Shown here piece by piece: positions 11,140 through 23,802 of a DNA stretch of 64,000 bases. Location of the stretch: NCBI GenBank assembly GCA_905221605.1, contig CAJNDS010002118.1, forward strand, positions 248,001-312,000, written 5' to 3'. The notes beneath the pieces are model-generated. The model was not told the DNA's origin. It searched no databases and saw only the letters and a list, made by a program, of their open reading frames with translations. Each line of letters begins with the position of its first letter. Position 1 is the first letter of the stretch. The translations under genes and the position numbers were made by a program. This DNA is from Symbiodinium natans (taxonomy: Eukaryota > Sar > Dinophyceae > Suessiales > Symbiodiniaceae).

Positions 11140-13187
11140 CCCACCCAATGATCCCTACACCCCCCCAAACCCCCCCTAACCCCCTAAATCCCCAAAAACC
11201 CCCTAAATCCCCAAAAACCCCCTAAACCCTAAACCCCCAAACCCTATACCCTAAACCCGAAACCCCGAACTCCGAACCCTAAACCCCAAACTCCAAACCC
11301 TAAACCCTAAACCCAATCCACAAACCCTAAAACGCCTAAACCCCAAACCCTAAACCCCTAAAACCCCTAAACCCCTAACCCTAAACCCTCCCCAACCCCT
11401 AAACCCTAAACCCCACACTCCAAACCCTAAACCCTAAACCCTAAACCCTAAACCCTAAACCCCCAACAAAAAAAGAGAGGCGGCCGGGTGGCGGCTTCGA
11501 CCTGGGAGAGCTTGAAGCCTCGGTAGCCCAGGAACCATATGAATCGTAAGGGTAGGTAGGGTTTAGGGTTTAGGGTTTAGGGTTTAGGGTTTAGGGTTTA
11601 GGGTTTAGGGTTTAGGGTTTAGGGTTTAGGGTTTAGGGTTTAAGGGTTTAGGGCTTAGGGCTTAGGGTTTAGGGTTTAGGGTTTAGGGTTTAGGGCTAGG
11701 GATATAAGGGAACCTTGAACCCCAACACAAAGGGGGCAAAAGGTACCACTTGGGCTACCAAGTAGCTCATGGCCTGGATGGCGCCCGCAGTGAAGGTGAA
11801 GGGCGCCCTGGGGCGTGGACTTGTTTAGGGTTGAGGGCTTAGGTTTTAGGGTTTAGGGTTTGGGGTTTAGGGTTCTGACTCATTGTCTTCTGTTTCGGCT
11901 TTGGGGTTTAGCGTTTGTTTTTGTTCTTGGCGTTGTTCCTGCAACATCACTGAACCCTCCTTTTCTTTGTAGCCTGACTTTCCATTGCTTTTCGCACTAC
12001 ACAATGAAGCAGGCCTGACTTTCGTTCCTGTTCGAAGTGGTCGCACTTGAAACCATCGATTTGCGGCCATCGGTCGTCAAGGGTTCCTTGCATGCTCGAA
12101 GAAATGTCCACGCTGGTTCGACAGCATTGGTTTGGCACCTGCCGCGCAAAACGGATTGAGCTGGCACGGTGTCATTTTAGATTTGTGGGGCGGGGGGCCA
12201 ATTGAAACACCTCCCCGTGCCTATGTGTCGGGTCTAAAGAAAAAGCATGCCGTTCAAAAAAGAAACGTCTCCGAAACTTTCGGTGCCGGGAAAAACCGAT
12301 CGAGCAAGCATGCTGTGTGGGAGCAAGCACGGTGTGGTGTGAGCGAGCACGGTGCGGTGTGAGCGAGCACGTTGTGTGTGAGCGAGCACGCCTAGGTGTG
12401 TCGAAAACCCCGGGGCAAAGGGCTCGCCTTTACTTGTATCTTCCGATTCGATACCTCACCGAATCCTTTTGGTGTGCACAACACCACTCACAAACAAACA
12501 CCCAATGACTGCCTCAACAAAAAACTGCTCAACAAAAAACTGCCAGCATTCAAATTCTTTTTCCAACTTGCAAGAATAGATCATCCATCTGAGTGGTTAT
12601 AGCTTTCGTCTCCAGGCCAGCCTCAGTTAAGGGTCCGTGCCCGGGTATGTGTTTGGTTCGCAGCAAGACTTTTCCGAGTTCAACAACATTCGAAGATCGC
12701 CAGCATTCATCTCAAGCACATTCGCCCAGCGGAGTCGTTGAAGGCGAGCAGAGTCAAAGAAGTCACTTTCACGAACCCAAGAGGAGGCATGAAGAGCAAC
12801 TCCCGAAAGTTAGGCTTCAAGCTGGCAAGGCGGTCCGCCATAGCGACTGCAAGCCCGCTGCCTCTCTTAATTGCAACCGACTTCTTCGAGCTGAATGGTG
12901 CTTCACCGTCTTATTCGGTCCTTCTTGGCGCAATCCTCAACATATTATCTTCCGTTTCGAGATAGCACGCTCATATCCTGGGAGCACGGTTGCTCGGCCA
13001 GCATGCATTGCGCAAGCTTCGACTAAACCCTAGAATCCGAAACCCTAGACCCCTCAGTCGCTACATCCCTAAACCCTGAAAAACCCCAAAGCACAAAAGC
13101 CCCTAAACTCTAAACCCAGAAACTCTAAACCCTAACCGCCTGAACCCTAAACCCTAAACCCTAAACCCTAAACCCTAAACCCTAAAC
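10711..13187. repeat. Mixed region: arrays, poly-C, unique DNA
   Basis: AT-rich unique DNA 10900-11100, a 34-bp C run ending near 11137, CCCTAAA variants to 11465, TTTAGGG array 11553-11700. Minus-strand islands near 11550-11470 (FIWFLGYRGFKLSQVEAATR) and 11826-11765 (APFTFTAGAIQAMSYL) look exon-like. A 20-bp tandem (GAGCGAGCACGGTGTGGTGT) lies at about 12311-12400. The 146-codon plus frame at 12593 has no support. Confidence 0.55.
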
Positions 13188-13265
13188 CCCTCCCGGAGGG
13201 ACGCGTGGCCTCTTGGCCGGCGAAGCTTTCAGCTTCGGCACGAGCTGGTTGACCAGCCAGTCCAC
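13188..13265 (-). CDS. Exon candidate, 26 codons, phase 0
   Basis: Acceptor TATTAG, donor GGG|GTTTAGGG. Encodes VDWLVNQLVPKLKASPAKRP and ends PPGG. Exactly 78 nt, both ends phase 0. It may belong to the minus-strand gene further down at 10.3-5.3 kb. A minus-strand ATG near 15.25 kb (MAPNKRAKTEVGCLQ followed by GT) could be the start of that gene. Confidence 0.42.
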
Positions 13266-13273
13266 CTAATACA

Positions 13274-13510
13274 GGAGCCTTAATAATTAGAATAGGGTTT
13301 AGGGTTCAGGGTTCAGGGTTTAGGGTTTAGGGTTTATAGGGTTTATAGGGTTTAGGGTTTAGGGCTTAGGGTTTAGGGTCTAGGGTTTAAGGGTTAAGGG
13401 TTTAGGGGCCTTCATAATTAGAGTAGGGCTTTGGGGATTCTTATAGTATAATGATAAAGGGACCATATGGGAATACTACTAGTATTTTTGCCGACCCCTA
13501 CACTATTGTC
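13274..13510. mobile_element. Dispersed element with internal telomeric insert
   Basis: Related copies near 285-365 and 62160-62295 share TATAGTATAATGATAAAGGG and CCGACCCCTA. Here a telomeric block is bounded by two copies of a 24-28 bp stretch (GGNGCCTTNATAATTAGANT). Confidence 0.65.
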
Positions 13511-16500
13511 TTAGGGGGCTTTGGGGTTTAAAAAACCGAAACCCTAAACCCTAAAGCCCAAGTAGCGACTTAGGAGGTTGAGGGCTCGGGGGCGTTCGGG
13601 GCTTTGGGGGCTTAAGTTTTGTGGGTTTGGGAGTTTCGGTGTGGGGTCTTAGGGGCTGAGGGCTGTGGAGTTTAGGAGTGTGGGGTTTGGGGTGTTCAGG
13701 GTTGCAGAGTTTCGGGTTTAGGGCTATGGGGAGCTTAGGGGTTGCAGGGTTGGCTGCTTTGCAGCAGGAGTGTAGGGCTCAGATGGCCACACGATGCCTT
13801 GCGTCAACCCACTCCCTGCAACAGAACACTCAACCCATAAGGGAGGGCAGGCGGGAGGTAAGGTAGCAAGGGCATCAAGGGCCCAATGACACCCCAAAAG
13901 GAAGAACCAACACCCCAAAAACCCAAATCAAACCCCAAACCCTAAATCCTGGTACCTCCACAAGAGGTTCCAGGGTGCCTCTAAGCGGGAACATCCCAAC
14001 CCTAAACCCTAAACTCTGAACCCTAAGCCCCAAACCCTAAACCCACCCTCAACGCCAACATCCCACTTTGTGGGTTTTGGGCTTTAAGGTTTAGGGTACA
14101 TCTCGTCCCGACGCGTCCCGAAGAGCTAGAGCCAAGCTGAAAAAGCTCGCCACCCTCAGCAACCCATGCGCTAAGCCTAAACCCGATGAACCCTGGAAGG
14201 GTTTAGGGTTTAGGGTTTAGGGCTTAGGGCTTAGGGCTTAGGGCTTAGGGCTTAAGGCTTAGGCTAAACCCTACACACCAAGGCACGTCCGACTGCAGCT
14301 TGATGTTCAACGAGTCCAAGGAGTTTTTGGTGATCACCTTCCAAGTTAGGGTTTAGGGTTTAGGGTTTGGGGTTTAGGGTTTAGGGTTTAGGGTTTGGGG
14401 TTTGGGGTTTGGGGTCTTGGGTTTGGGGTTTAGGGTTTAAGGTTTAGGGTTTAGTCTCCGAAATTAGGGGGGGGGGGAACTTATTGGGGTCCATTATTTC
14501 AAGGGGATCGTTTGGGGATCTATACGGGGTGGGGGGAGGGGTGGGGACCTCCCTACAACCGTTCTGGGGTTCATGCAGGTTTCGAAATCCCTACACCCTA
14601 AAATCTACACCCTAGACCCTAAACCCTGAGTAGTGGGGAGTGTTAGGGAACCTTGGGTTACATACCCAACCCCCCTCCCTGAAGAACCTTACCGAAAGTT
14701 TCGGGTGTTTCAGGACTTTGGGCCGTTTTGGGGCCCAGGGGTAAAATTATAGACCAGCCCAAAGAACTCTGAAGCCCTACACCTCAAATGATGAAACCCC
14801 GAACCCTGAACCCCTAAACCCTAAACCCTAAACCCTAAACCTTGAAAAAACCCTCAAACTCCAAGACCCTAAACCCCAAACCCTAAACCCTAACACTCAA
14901 ACTCCAAACCCATGCCAGCATGTCGGGACCTTCTGGCCAGCAGCAGCCATGGCTCAGTCGCCTGCGCGATGGATATGGGCTTTGAGGTCTGTGGGTCTTT
15001 GGGGTTTGGGGGGGTTTAGGGTTCAGGGTTTAGGTTTTAGGGTTTAAAGAGCCTAAACCCTAAACCCTAAACCCTAAACCCTAAACCCTAAACCCTGACA
15101 CCCTAAACCCTAAACCCTAAACCCCTAAACCCTACCTCAAACCCAAGCTTCAAGCTCAACAGGCCCCATAGCCCCAAGACCCGCTCCCAAAGCCCTTAGG
15201 CCGTAGACCCTTGCAAGCATCCAACTTCTGTTTTGGCTCGCTTGTTCGGAGCCATGATCCTCTTAAACCCCAAAAACAGAAAAAACAAAAAAAAAGTGAA
15301 CCCAAGAAACCCCAAAGAGAAGATCTTGTTTAACGCAAAAGGCTCCCCGAAGTTGAGCAATATTCTCTTCGTACCAGTTGTTGGGCCAAGTCCTATTTAA
15401 AAAGAAACAAAGCCCTAAAAATCTTAAACCTTAAACCCCAAACCCTAAAAATCTTAAACCCCAAACCCTAAAAAATCTTCAACCCTAAGCCCTGAAAGAG
15501 CTCACAGTTGCTCTGCCTGGTAGATCCCCCCTTTGGGCCCGCGACCAACGTGAGGAAAACCACGCTTCCAGAGCGGACGCCAGAGCCGAAACACGCAAGC
15601 CGCCGGCCCTGCAATCGATAGCCCTATTCCCCTACACATCCATAACTCACTCTAGACGGTATAGACCCTAACAAGGCCTACTAAATGTCTAGACCCAAGA
15701 GTATAGACAGGAAAAACAAGTGCGTGGAATAAGGGCCTCCTCTGGGTACTACTGTAGATGCTGTTTATACCTACTAAGCTGGACCCGAATAAGCCCTGGT
15801 TAAGCCAAATAGACCCTACAACCCCAAATTGCTAGTCCATCGCTCCTCCCTAAACCATGAACCGCAAACCCCTAAACCCCTAAACCTATAACCCTAAAGC
15901 CGAAGTCCCAGTGGAAGATAGTTGTGGGACTGCTGCGCAGGCAGGGCAGCCAATTCGGGCCCTTCAAGTTGTGCCCTCCAAGCTTTCCTCACAGTAAGCC
16001 CTATGGGGAACCAGCGTTTAGAGTTTGACCTTGGAACGACAGCGGCACCCTAAACCCTAAACCCTAAACCCTAAACCCTAAACCCTGAACCTCTTTGGCT
16101 TAAGGAGCTCATAATCATAAGGGAACCTAACTCCCAACAAAGAAAAAGGAACCACATGCCCACCCTGAGTCGATTGTGGGGGGGTTTAGTAGGCTTGTCT
16201 TGCTTCCCAGGGGGTCCTAAGTTCCTGCATGGTACAAAGTAGGGTTTCTAGAGTAGGGGTTTAAGGGTTTAGGGTTTTAGGGGTTTAGGGTCTAGGCTTT
16301 AGGGATTACGATTAGGGTTTGAAAAAGTGTCCCCCATAATAGGTCCGTAGGACCCTGTGGGCTTAGGGTTTCGGATGCCCAAGAGCTTCGAGGGTCGACG
16401 GGAAACATTTTTGCCGCTTGCGATGCCAGTCTCGCCCGACGTGCCGGGAGGACCAGCTCCCTGGCAGCGCAAGTTGAGGGTTTGCATATGGGTTTAGGGT

Positions 16501-16835
16501 TTAGTGTTTTGGGTTTAGGGTTTAGGGTTTGGGTCGAGCTTAGGGGCTCGTGCAGATTCTTAATAGGGTTGAGGATTGAGGCAGGGCTTCGGGGTTTTAG
16601 GGGGTTAGGGTTTCGACAGGCGTCTGCTGCCGTCTCCTACGGGCGAGGCTTAGCATCTCCATTCTAGTCCCTGAATCCTAGACCCGAAACCCTAAACCCT
16701 AAACCCTAAACCCTAAACCCTAACCCTAAACCCTAAACCCTAAACCCTAAACCCTGAATCCTAAACCCGAAAACCCTTAATGGCTCGAGGGCTTGAAGGG
16801 GTCAAGAGAAGACCTAACGGAACACACCGTTTTGG
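13511..16835. repeat. Telomere-like arrays with exon-like islands, strand unclear
   Basis: Islands near 14094-14190, 14281-14346, 14915-14990, 15487-15670, 15895-16010 and 16375-16475 are open on both strands. A minus-strand ATG at about 15255 starts MAPNKRAKTEVGCLQ and is followed by GT. Arrays near 14200-14270, 14346-14450, 15057-15125, 16685-16760. Confidence 0.5.
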
Positions 16836-18070
16836 GGGCATAGGGCTTAGGGCCCTGAAGGTTTGGGGCACAGGGTTTGGGGCTTTCTAGGGCCCGTAGG
16901 GCCCGTAGGGTTTGGGGCATAGGGTTGATGGCCCCAGGGTTTGGGGCTAGGGTTTAGGGCATGGGGTTTAGGAGGCGGCAGAAACTCTTCCATGTCGTTT
17001 TCGAGACTATGGGCCAACTCTTCCCGCAGCAGCGAATACTGAAAGACTTCCGAAGCCTGCACGGGCTTCTCGCACCTTCGCGATGCACTTGTGCGGGTCC
17101 TCAAACAACACCTGCTCGCAAAGGCCCGGTCGACAAAGCGAGCGCGTAGCCTGTAACTGCCATGTCGCTTCGGAAATGGCACGCCGTCGCCCCACGAAAA
17201 CAGGTCAGGGAACACCGTAGCCCAGATGGCCAGATCGAACATGCTCAAAACAGAGGCCCTGACCCTGGCCCCGCCCCTCCATCCCTCCATTCCCCCTGAC
17301 CCCCCTAGCCCCAAAATCCTGGGGCCCTAAACCCTATGCCCCAAACGCTAGGCACCCTAATCCCTATGCCGCCCATGCCCCCTACATCCTGTGCCCTAAC
17401 GTTAAGGGCCCTAAGCCCTATGCCCCAAAACAGAGTCCCTGAACCCTATGCTCCAAACCTAAAGGGCCCTAAACCCTATGCCCCAAACCCTAGAAACCTG
17501 AACCCTATCTGGCCCAAACTCTAAAGCCCTAAGCCCTATGCCCCAAACCTTACATATGCCCCAAACCCTAGGCTTGGGGAATAGGGTTTTGGGTCCCTAG
17601 GGATGGGGGCATGGGGTTTAGGACCCTCAGATTTGGGGCATACCCTAAGGTTTGAGGCGTAGGGTTTAGGCTTGGGGTTTGGGGTATAGGGTTTAGGGCT
17701 TGTAGGGTTTGGGTCATAGGGTTTAGGGCCCTAGGGTTTAGGGCAGAGGGTTTACGGCTGCGGCCCTTATGGTTTGGGGCATAGTTAGGCCTAGGGTTGG
17801 GGCATAGGAGGGCCTTTAAAATTTATAGGGTTAGGCCTGGGGTTTGGGGCACAGGGTTTAGGGCCCTGGAGTCTGGGGCATAGGGTTTCGGGCACTGGGG
17901 GGCATCGGGTTATCCTACAAAATGAGGTGGTCATTCTGCGGTGAATATTCGCTTTAAAAATTTCATTGGAGTCGGCCACTTCTGGCCGAATCCCCCCCCC
18001 CCCCCAATTGTCAAAAGGTTTGGGGCATGGGGTCTTGGGCTCTAGGGTTTTGGGGCATAGTGCGTAGGGA
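16836..18070. repeat. Higher-order repeat of GGGGCATAGGGTTTAGGGCCCT type
   Basis: Both orientations of a 20-26 bp unit (for example CCCTATGCCCCAAACCCTA) at 16836-16960 and 17280-18070, around the Helitron-like fragment. A telomere-derived satellite. Confidence 0.75.
16971..17242 (-). CDS. Fragment resembling Helitron-type polyprotein N-terminus
   Basis: The longest non-repeat island in a satellite-rich stretch is open on the minus strand. It holds DLAIWATVFPDLFSWGDGVP and, about 50 codons later in the same frame, FQYSLLREELAHSLE. This spacing recalls the segment upstream of the rolling-circle nuclease in Helitron polyproteins of protists (AFPxLFPYGDG ... LLREELEY). No nuclease or helicase motif is present, so at most it is a remnant or one exon. 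Flanks are GGGGCATAGGG repeats. Confidence 0.35.
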
Positions 18071-19445
18071 CCAAGGGTTTGGGGGAGTCAAGCGTGGGCC
18101 TTGGGCTTTTGGGTTTAGTATTGGGGGCCTTGGATGTATTTCGGGTTTAGGGTCCTTCGGCAGACTGGGAAGGTATAGAGCGAACTTTCACTGTTCTCAA
18201 TGTGGGGGAATCTTGGGTGGGTGGGTATTTGAATGCTTGGACTTGAGATGCTCAAACCCTAAGCCCTAAAGCCCTGAAAACCCTAAACCCTTAAGCCCTG
18301 AAACCCCTAAACCCCTAAACCCCTAAACCCCTAAAACCCCAAACCCTAAACCCTAAACCCCTGAAACCCTTCCCGGAAGGGGAAGCCCTGGCAGGTGTAG
18401 GGGCCCTGTGAAGAATTGAGTTTTCCATGGGGTTTAGGGTTTAGGGTTTGGGGTTTAGGGTTTAGGGTTTAGGCCCACAGAACTGTTGACTGAATTCCAC
18501 ATCCCGAAGGGTAGGGCTTCAGGTCTTAACCAACCTAAACCCTAAACCCTAAACCCTAAACCCTAAACCCTAAACCCTAGGCAGCTTGGGGGGAGGGGGG
18601 GGCGGGGGGAGGGGCCCAAACCCTGCCCACTGCCCACCCTCCCTCGCCCCCTGCAAAAGGAAAGCCTTGTCAGCTGGTTTGCGAGGCACTGGTAGCCCGA
18701 GTTCCTCATCTTAGCTTTCCTTTAAAGGCATGGGGGGGGCTTTCGGGATTAGGGTTTTAGGGGTTTAGGGTTTCGGGTTGTTGAACTTCGGGGTACCATG
18801 CTGGGGCCCTTATCTGTAAGGGAATCCTACTATTTGCGGATCTATAATAGAGGCTTTGCAGGGGGGGGTGATCGGGGTTCGTTTCCTGGTACAGTGCTAC
18901 GTTTGCCGAGCTGATGTCTGTAGGGTCGCAAGACCAAGGAGCATTTCCCAGCATCGCCAGAAGCAAATCGTCCCTAAACCTCTGCCCTGCAAACCCGAGG
19001 CCCCGAAACCCTGAAAGCCTACAGACCCTAAACTGCTGAACTTGCTCTGAAACTCGGAGTGATGCCAACAAGTCCAACCCTCAAGCCCTGAACCCAGAAC
19101 ACCTAGGGACCACATGAACGCAAAAATTGAGGTCATCTACCCGATGCCACTGTGAATCCTAAAATATGGGCTACATGACCCCTAAACCCTAAAGCCTAAA
19201 CCCTAACCCTAAACCCTAGCCCTAAACCCTAAACCCTTCTAGGGTTCATTGTGGTCCCAGAGGGAGACCCTGCCTGGCAGAGCTGCGCGCCGCGTTCGAG
19301 GCCCACGGCCTTGGGGTTTGGGGCTTGGCGTTGTATCGGGTTTAGGGTTTAGGGTTTGAGGTTTATCGGGTTTAGGGTTTAGGATTTAGGGTTTAGGGTT
19401 TAGGGTCTAGGGTTTAGGGTTTAGGGTTTAGGGGTTAGGGTGTTG
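18071..19445. repeat. Arrays with minus-strand islands
   Basis: Open minus-strand islands: about 19077-19033 (LDLLASLRVSEQVQQ), 18974-18870 (DDLLLAMLGNAPWSCDPTDI), about 18697-18655 (RNSGYQCLANQLTRLSFC), 18437-18375 (MENSILHRAPTPARASPSGK). An element copy lies at 18781-18871. Confidence 0.45.
19107..19258. mobile_element. CCTTGGGG-family element outside a recognised gene
   Basis: TAGGGACCACATGAACGC to GGGTTCATTGTGGTCCCAG, telomeric units inside. The sequence after it is open on the plus strand (CLAELRAAFEAHGLG). Confidence 0.62.
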
Positions 19446-19542
19446 CTTGGGATGCTCCCCCTTACACTAACAGTTCTTAATGGGGATTTTAGTACCCCCT
19501 AGTAAGGACTGTCATGAAAAAACGGGTGAACATCATCCCAAG
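19446..19542. mobile_element. Palindromic element, GGGATGTTCCC family, copy 1
   Basis: TTGGGATG...CACTAACAGT and the inverse ACTGT...CATCCCAA about 95 bp apart; AT-rich centre. Confidence 0.72.
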
Positions 19543-19963
19543 GTGTGGGGTTCAGGGCTTGCCGTTACACAGGGTCCATGTTCGGCTTCAGGTTTAAGGG
19601 GTGAAGGGCTTTAAGTTTAGGGTTTAGGGTTTGGGGTTCAGGGTTTAGAATTTGGGGTTCAGGGTTCAGGGTTTAGGGTTGGTTTAAGTTTAGGGTTTAA
19701 CCGGCTTCAGGGTCTATTTACGGGTTCGAGGTCCAAGGGGCGGTTTGGGGTTGGGGTGTTGAAGCTGCCTCGAAGCATAAGCTGGCCTTATATCAGGACA
19801 TAAGCCAAAATTGTGTACTCCCCCCCCCCCCCAAAAAAAAAAAAAAAAAAAAAAAACGACCTAAAGCCTACAAAAGCTCCCTAAACCGTAAACCCCAAAC
19901 CCTACACCCTGAACCCTACACCCTAAACCCTAAACCCTAACGCTAAACCCTAAACCCTAAAAC

Positions 19964-20156
19964 CACGGGGCCGGAGTCCCCCCGAATTCTATGTGCAGGT
20001 CCCCCGGCCCAGACCAAGATGTCGAGGGTGGCGGCGTTGGGGGCCACGTTGCAGCGCACCTAGAGTTTAGGGTTTAGGGTTTATATCGCCTGCCTACGTA
20101 CGGCCCGAGCAGATACAGCGCTGGCAGACAAGTTCAGGGACACAACAGGCCCCACC
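19964..20156 (-). CDS. Two exon candidates separated by a 42-nt telomeric intron
   Basis: Exon 20156-20102 (acceptor CCTGCAG; VGPVVSLNLSASAVSARA) and exon 20059-19964 (32 codons, phase 0; VRCNVAPNAATLDILVWAGG). The intron 20101-20060 starts GTACGTAGG, contains CCCTAAACCCTAAA and ends CTCTAG: 42 nt. The exons join in frame, third positions are mostly G or C, and the downstream donor is GTG|GTTTTAGGG. A related fragment of the first exon (CTGCAG followed by about 18 matching bases) recurs near 37.33-37.36 kb. Function unknown. Confidence 0.48.
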
Positions 20157-20904
20157 CTGCAGGAAAACCCGAACCCTAAACCCTAAACCCTAAACCCTAA
20201 ACCCTAAACCCTAAACCATGAACCCTAAACCCTAGACTCTTGGACTTCTAGGGTGTTGGACTAACAATGCAGAGCTCAACAGTTTAGGATTGAGGGCTTA
20301 GGGTTTAGGGTTTAGGCTGTGTGTTACGTGAAGTCTTGTCCTGGACCTTGAAACCCTCAACTCTAAGCCCTGAACCCCAATCCCTGAACCCTAAACCCAA
20401 ACCCTAAACCCTAGACCCTAGACCCTAAACCCCAAACTTAAGGATACATCAACCTGACAAACCTAATCAACAACACACCTCAGGCGCAACCCTAAGTCCC
20501 TTCCTACTCGAGTGGACAATCCACCGAACCTCTTAGGGTAGCTACATGGTCCCTTAATATGGCCCCTAGAAGGGGACCCCTTTCCATATAACACTCAAGA
20601 GCCCCATATTTCAGAAGCCTTTAAAAAAGGTAAGGGAGCACATGAAGGGCTACCCTTACAAACCAGACCGCCCCCCCACCCTACCCCATTGCCCCATTGT
20701 GGTTGAGGGTGGGGCGCCGGAAACTCTTTGTGGCGTTGTATCCTCGAAGAAAGCTACCCTAAACCCTAAACTCAATCGTAGAGATGCTGGGGGCTAGGAG
20801 ATTGGGGCATAGCAGCCTCCAACCCCCTCAACCCGCATTGTAGGGCTGAGGGTCCACGGGCGCTACCAGAAGAGCCAACAAACCCGACAGGGATGTAAGG
20901 AGTT

Positions 20905-21004
20905 CGGGATGTTTCCCTTGTACTAACAGTCCTCAATAGGTATTATAGCACCCCCGATAAATAATCCCTATTGAGGACTGTTAGTAGAAGGGGGAACATC
21001 CCAA
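20905..21004. mobile_element. Palindromic element, GGGATGTTCCC family, copy 2
   Basis: Ends CGGGATGTTTCCC and GGGGGAACATCCCAA, inner arms TACTAACAGTCCTCAATAGG and inverse. Confidence 0.75.
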
Positions 21005-23690
21005 TTAGGGGTCATGTAGTATGGATTCTAAGAAACGACTACAACAGACTCACCAAGCGGGGCTTGGCTGTAGGTTCTTGGGGCCCGAACCCCGGCTCGC
21101 GTCTGCTAACCCTGAACCCCAAACCCTAAACCCTAGACTCTAAACCCTGAACCCTAAACCCTGAACCCTGAACCCTAAACCCCAAACCCTAAACTCTATA
21201 CCCTAAACCCTAAACCCTATCGACACCCCGTGGGGTGGCTGGGATGCAGGCCATCTGCCGGATGATCCTCTCTGACCTTGTCAGCATAGCGCAGAGGGCT
21301 TGGGGTTTAGGGTTTAGGGTTTAGGGTTTAGGGCTTGGGGCTCGGGGTTTAGGGTTTAGGGCTCGAGGTTTATGCCTTCAAGGTGCATGAAGGCACCCTT
21401 TACCTTACTCATATTGTCCCTATATACCGAAGTAGCCCCTAAAGAAGCCCCAAAGAACCCCTGACCGAGGAGAAGCCAAAGTCCTTGGCAACACCCCCAA
21501 CCGTAGAGCCCCCTAAAGCCCCTCGAAGCCCTGAAGCCCGTAAACCCTGACTCCCTTCAACCCTTACACCTCAAATTAAAGCCTAAACCCTAAACCCCAA
21601 ACCCCAAACCCTAAACCCTAAACCCTAAACCCTAAACCCTAAACCCTAAAACCCTAAACCCTAAACCCTAACATGGAAGCCTTGAACCCTCAACCTGAAA
21701 TCCTGACCCCTACCCTGAAGACCGAATGAACCCCCGCAAACGGGTATATTCCCATGAAGGAACCCTAAAGCCTAAAAACCTAACCCTAAACCCTAAACCC
21801 TAAACCCTAAACCCTAAACCCTATACCCTATACCCTAAACCCTAACCCTAACCCTAAACCCTAAACCCTACCCTAAACCCTAAACCCTAAACCCTAAACC
21901 CTAAACCCTAAGCCCTAACCCTTAACCCTAAACCCTAAGCCCTAAACCCTGAACCCTAAACCCAATCTTAGGGAGCCCCATCTTGCTCGCCGGGTCGCTC
22001 CTGTCGTCGCTTGGGCCTCGCAGCTGCACAGGCCTGCGCAGGCGCAGGCGCTTAGGGCTTAGGGTTTAGGGAGGGTCTAGGGTTTAGGGTTTAGGGTTTC
22101 GGGTTTCGGGTTTAGGGTTTACGGTTTAGGGTTTAGGGTTGCACTTGAGGACCCAACAACTTGCAAAATCTTTTATAGGATTCTTAGGCAACCTACGAAA
22201 AAAAACCTTGGTTTTGGGTCCTTAAGGTAGGGTGGCGGGGCTTCTTCGTAAGGGCTTTCGTTAGGTTGGGTGTGTTTGTTAGGTCCCTAAACCCTAAAAA
22301 CCTAAAACCCTAACACCCTAAAACCCCAACACCCTAACACCCTAAACCCTAAAAACCTAAAACCCTAACACCCTAAAACCCTAGAACCTGGGAGCCGGAA
22401 AGGGATGACAGTGCATTAATCCCCCCAAACAAAATAGAATCTCCTTAAACCCCCATGTCAGCCCTTAAACGGGGACCCCCCCCCCCCCCCCCCCCCCCTA
22501 TTATGTGCTCTCTCTATATACACTGCAAAACCCATCGGCCCCATACTAAAGGACCATGTAACCCTTAGATCCCTAAACCCTAAACCCTAAACCCTAAACC
22601 CTAAACCCTGAACCCTGAACCCTATAACCTATAACCCCAAACCCTAAAGCCCCAAACCTGATACCGGAAATCACTGCCTGGAGTAGCGAAGTCCAGGTCA
22701 CCTGAACTGCGGTCGGTTTGGGGGCCCTAAAATAGTTACCCTAAACCCTAAACCCTAAACCCTAAACCCTAAACCCTAAACCCTAAACCAGTTATATTTT
22801 CCTAGAACTTAGTTGCCCAATACCCTGGCCCAAAAAAAATTAAACTTTTCTTCTAGTAGGGGTTTAGTATGCCCAAAAAGTTTAAAGTTCACCTATTGGG
22901 CTCCTAAGAGAATAGTGATACTTGATGGCTTCATGAGGATTGAATAGGGAAATTCTGTTCAAACCCCCCCCCCCCCCCCCCTTGAAGGGAAGACTTGTTC
23001 CCAGTTTAGAGACCTATGTAGGTTTAGGGTTAGAGTTTAGGGGTTGGGGCTTGAGCTTTAAGGGACTTAAGGTTTGCGGTTTCGGGTCTCGTCTTTAATT
23101 AGGGCTTAAGGTGTTCCTGGGGCTAAACCATTGATGCTTGGAAGGTAATTGTGCCTCAAGAAAAAGTCGTAGCCAACACGTATTGTGGAGTGTGGTAGGG
23201 GGAATCAGCAGCAGATACAACAGACACGAGCTGTTCATGGTAGATGGGTGAGCGATAGCATAGGAGGGAAAACGACTTAAAGAGAACACCCCTTAGCACA
23301 TTAATATGGAATAGGCAAGAACAAGCCACTGTGCAGGCATGAAGATTGCAATGAGGGGTTGATAGATAAGCGATGTTTTGCAAGACATATAAGAAGTAAG
23401 GAACATAAAGAAGAACCAGGACTTGAAGAAACGGCCCAAAGCTTAAAGAGATCATCCCCAAAGGTTCGTCCCGTGAGTCGTGGTTAAATTATCTCCTTGC
23501 TGTCTCGTGTCTTGAAGTATTCCGTTCCTTTCTGTGGTTTCGTGTCTTGCAAATGTTTGATTTGATGTGGTTTTCAACAACTTATACTATGCAGGAAAGA
23601 AGGTTATGATCGCTTTTCGCTATTGTCAGTGCATTTCAGCATAACCTGTTGCAAATGTGCTTGGCTTGTGGGGGCCTATCTGCTTCATTC

Positions 23691-23802
23691 CCCAAAGGGT
23701 CCTAAGTACCTACATGGGGGGGGACACTTACCCAAACCATACTCGTAATTCCTATTATGGAAACCCTACTTTGTACTATGCAGGTACTTGAGACCCTTTG
23801 GG
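23691..23802. mobile_element. Palindromic element, CCCAAAGGGTC family
   Basis: CCCAAAGGGTCCTAAGTACC to GGTACTTGAGACCCTTTGGG; a half copy occurs near 16205-16250. Confidence 0.7.

Noticed and set aside
12593-13033. 146-codon plus-strand open frame
   Set aside because: No domain, no splice or codon signal. A few frames of this length are expected by chance in 64 kb.
14094-14346. Two islands first read as plus-strand exons
   Set aside because: The minus strand is equally open with acceptable splice sites, so I list the region without a strand rather than as genes.
23156-23461. 101-codon minus-strand frame in unique DNA
   Set aside because: Ordinary chance length; hydrophobic composition follows the AT-rich stretch. 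No family recognised.
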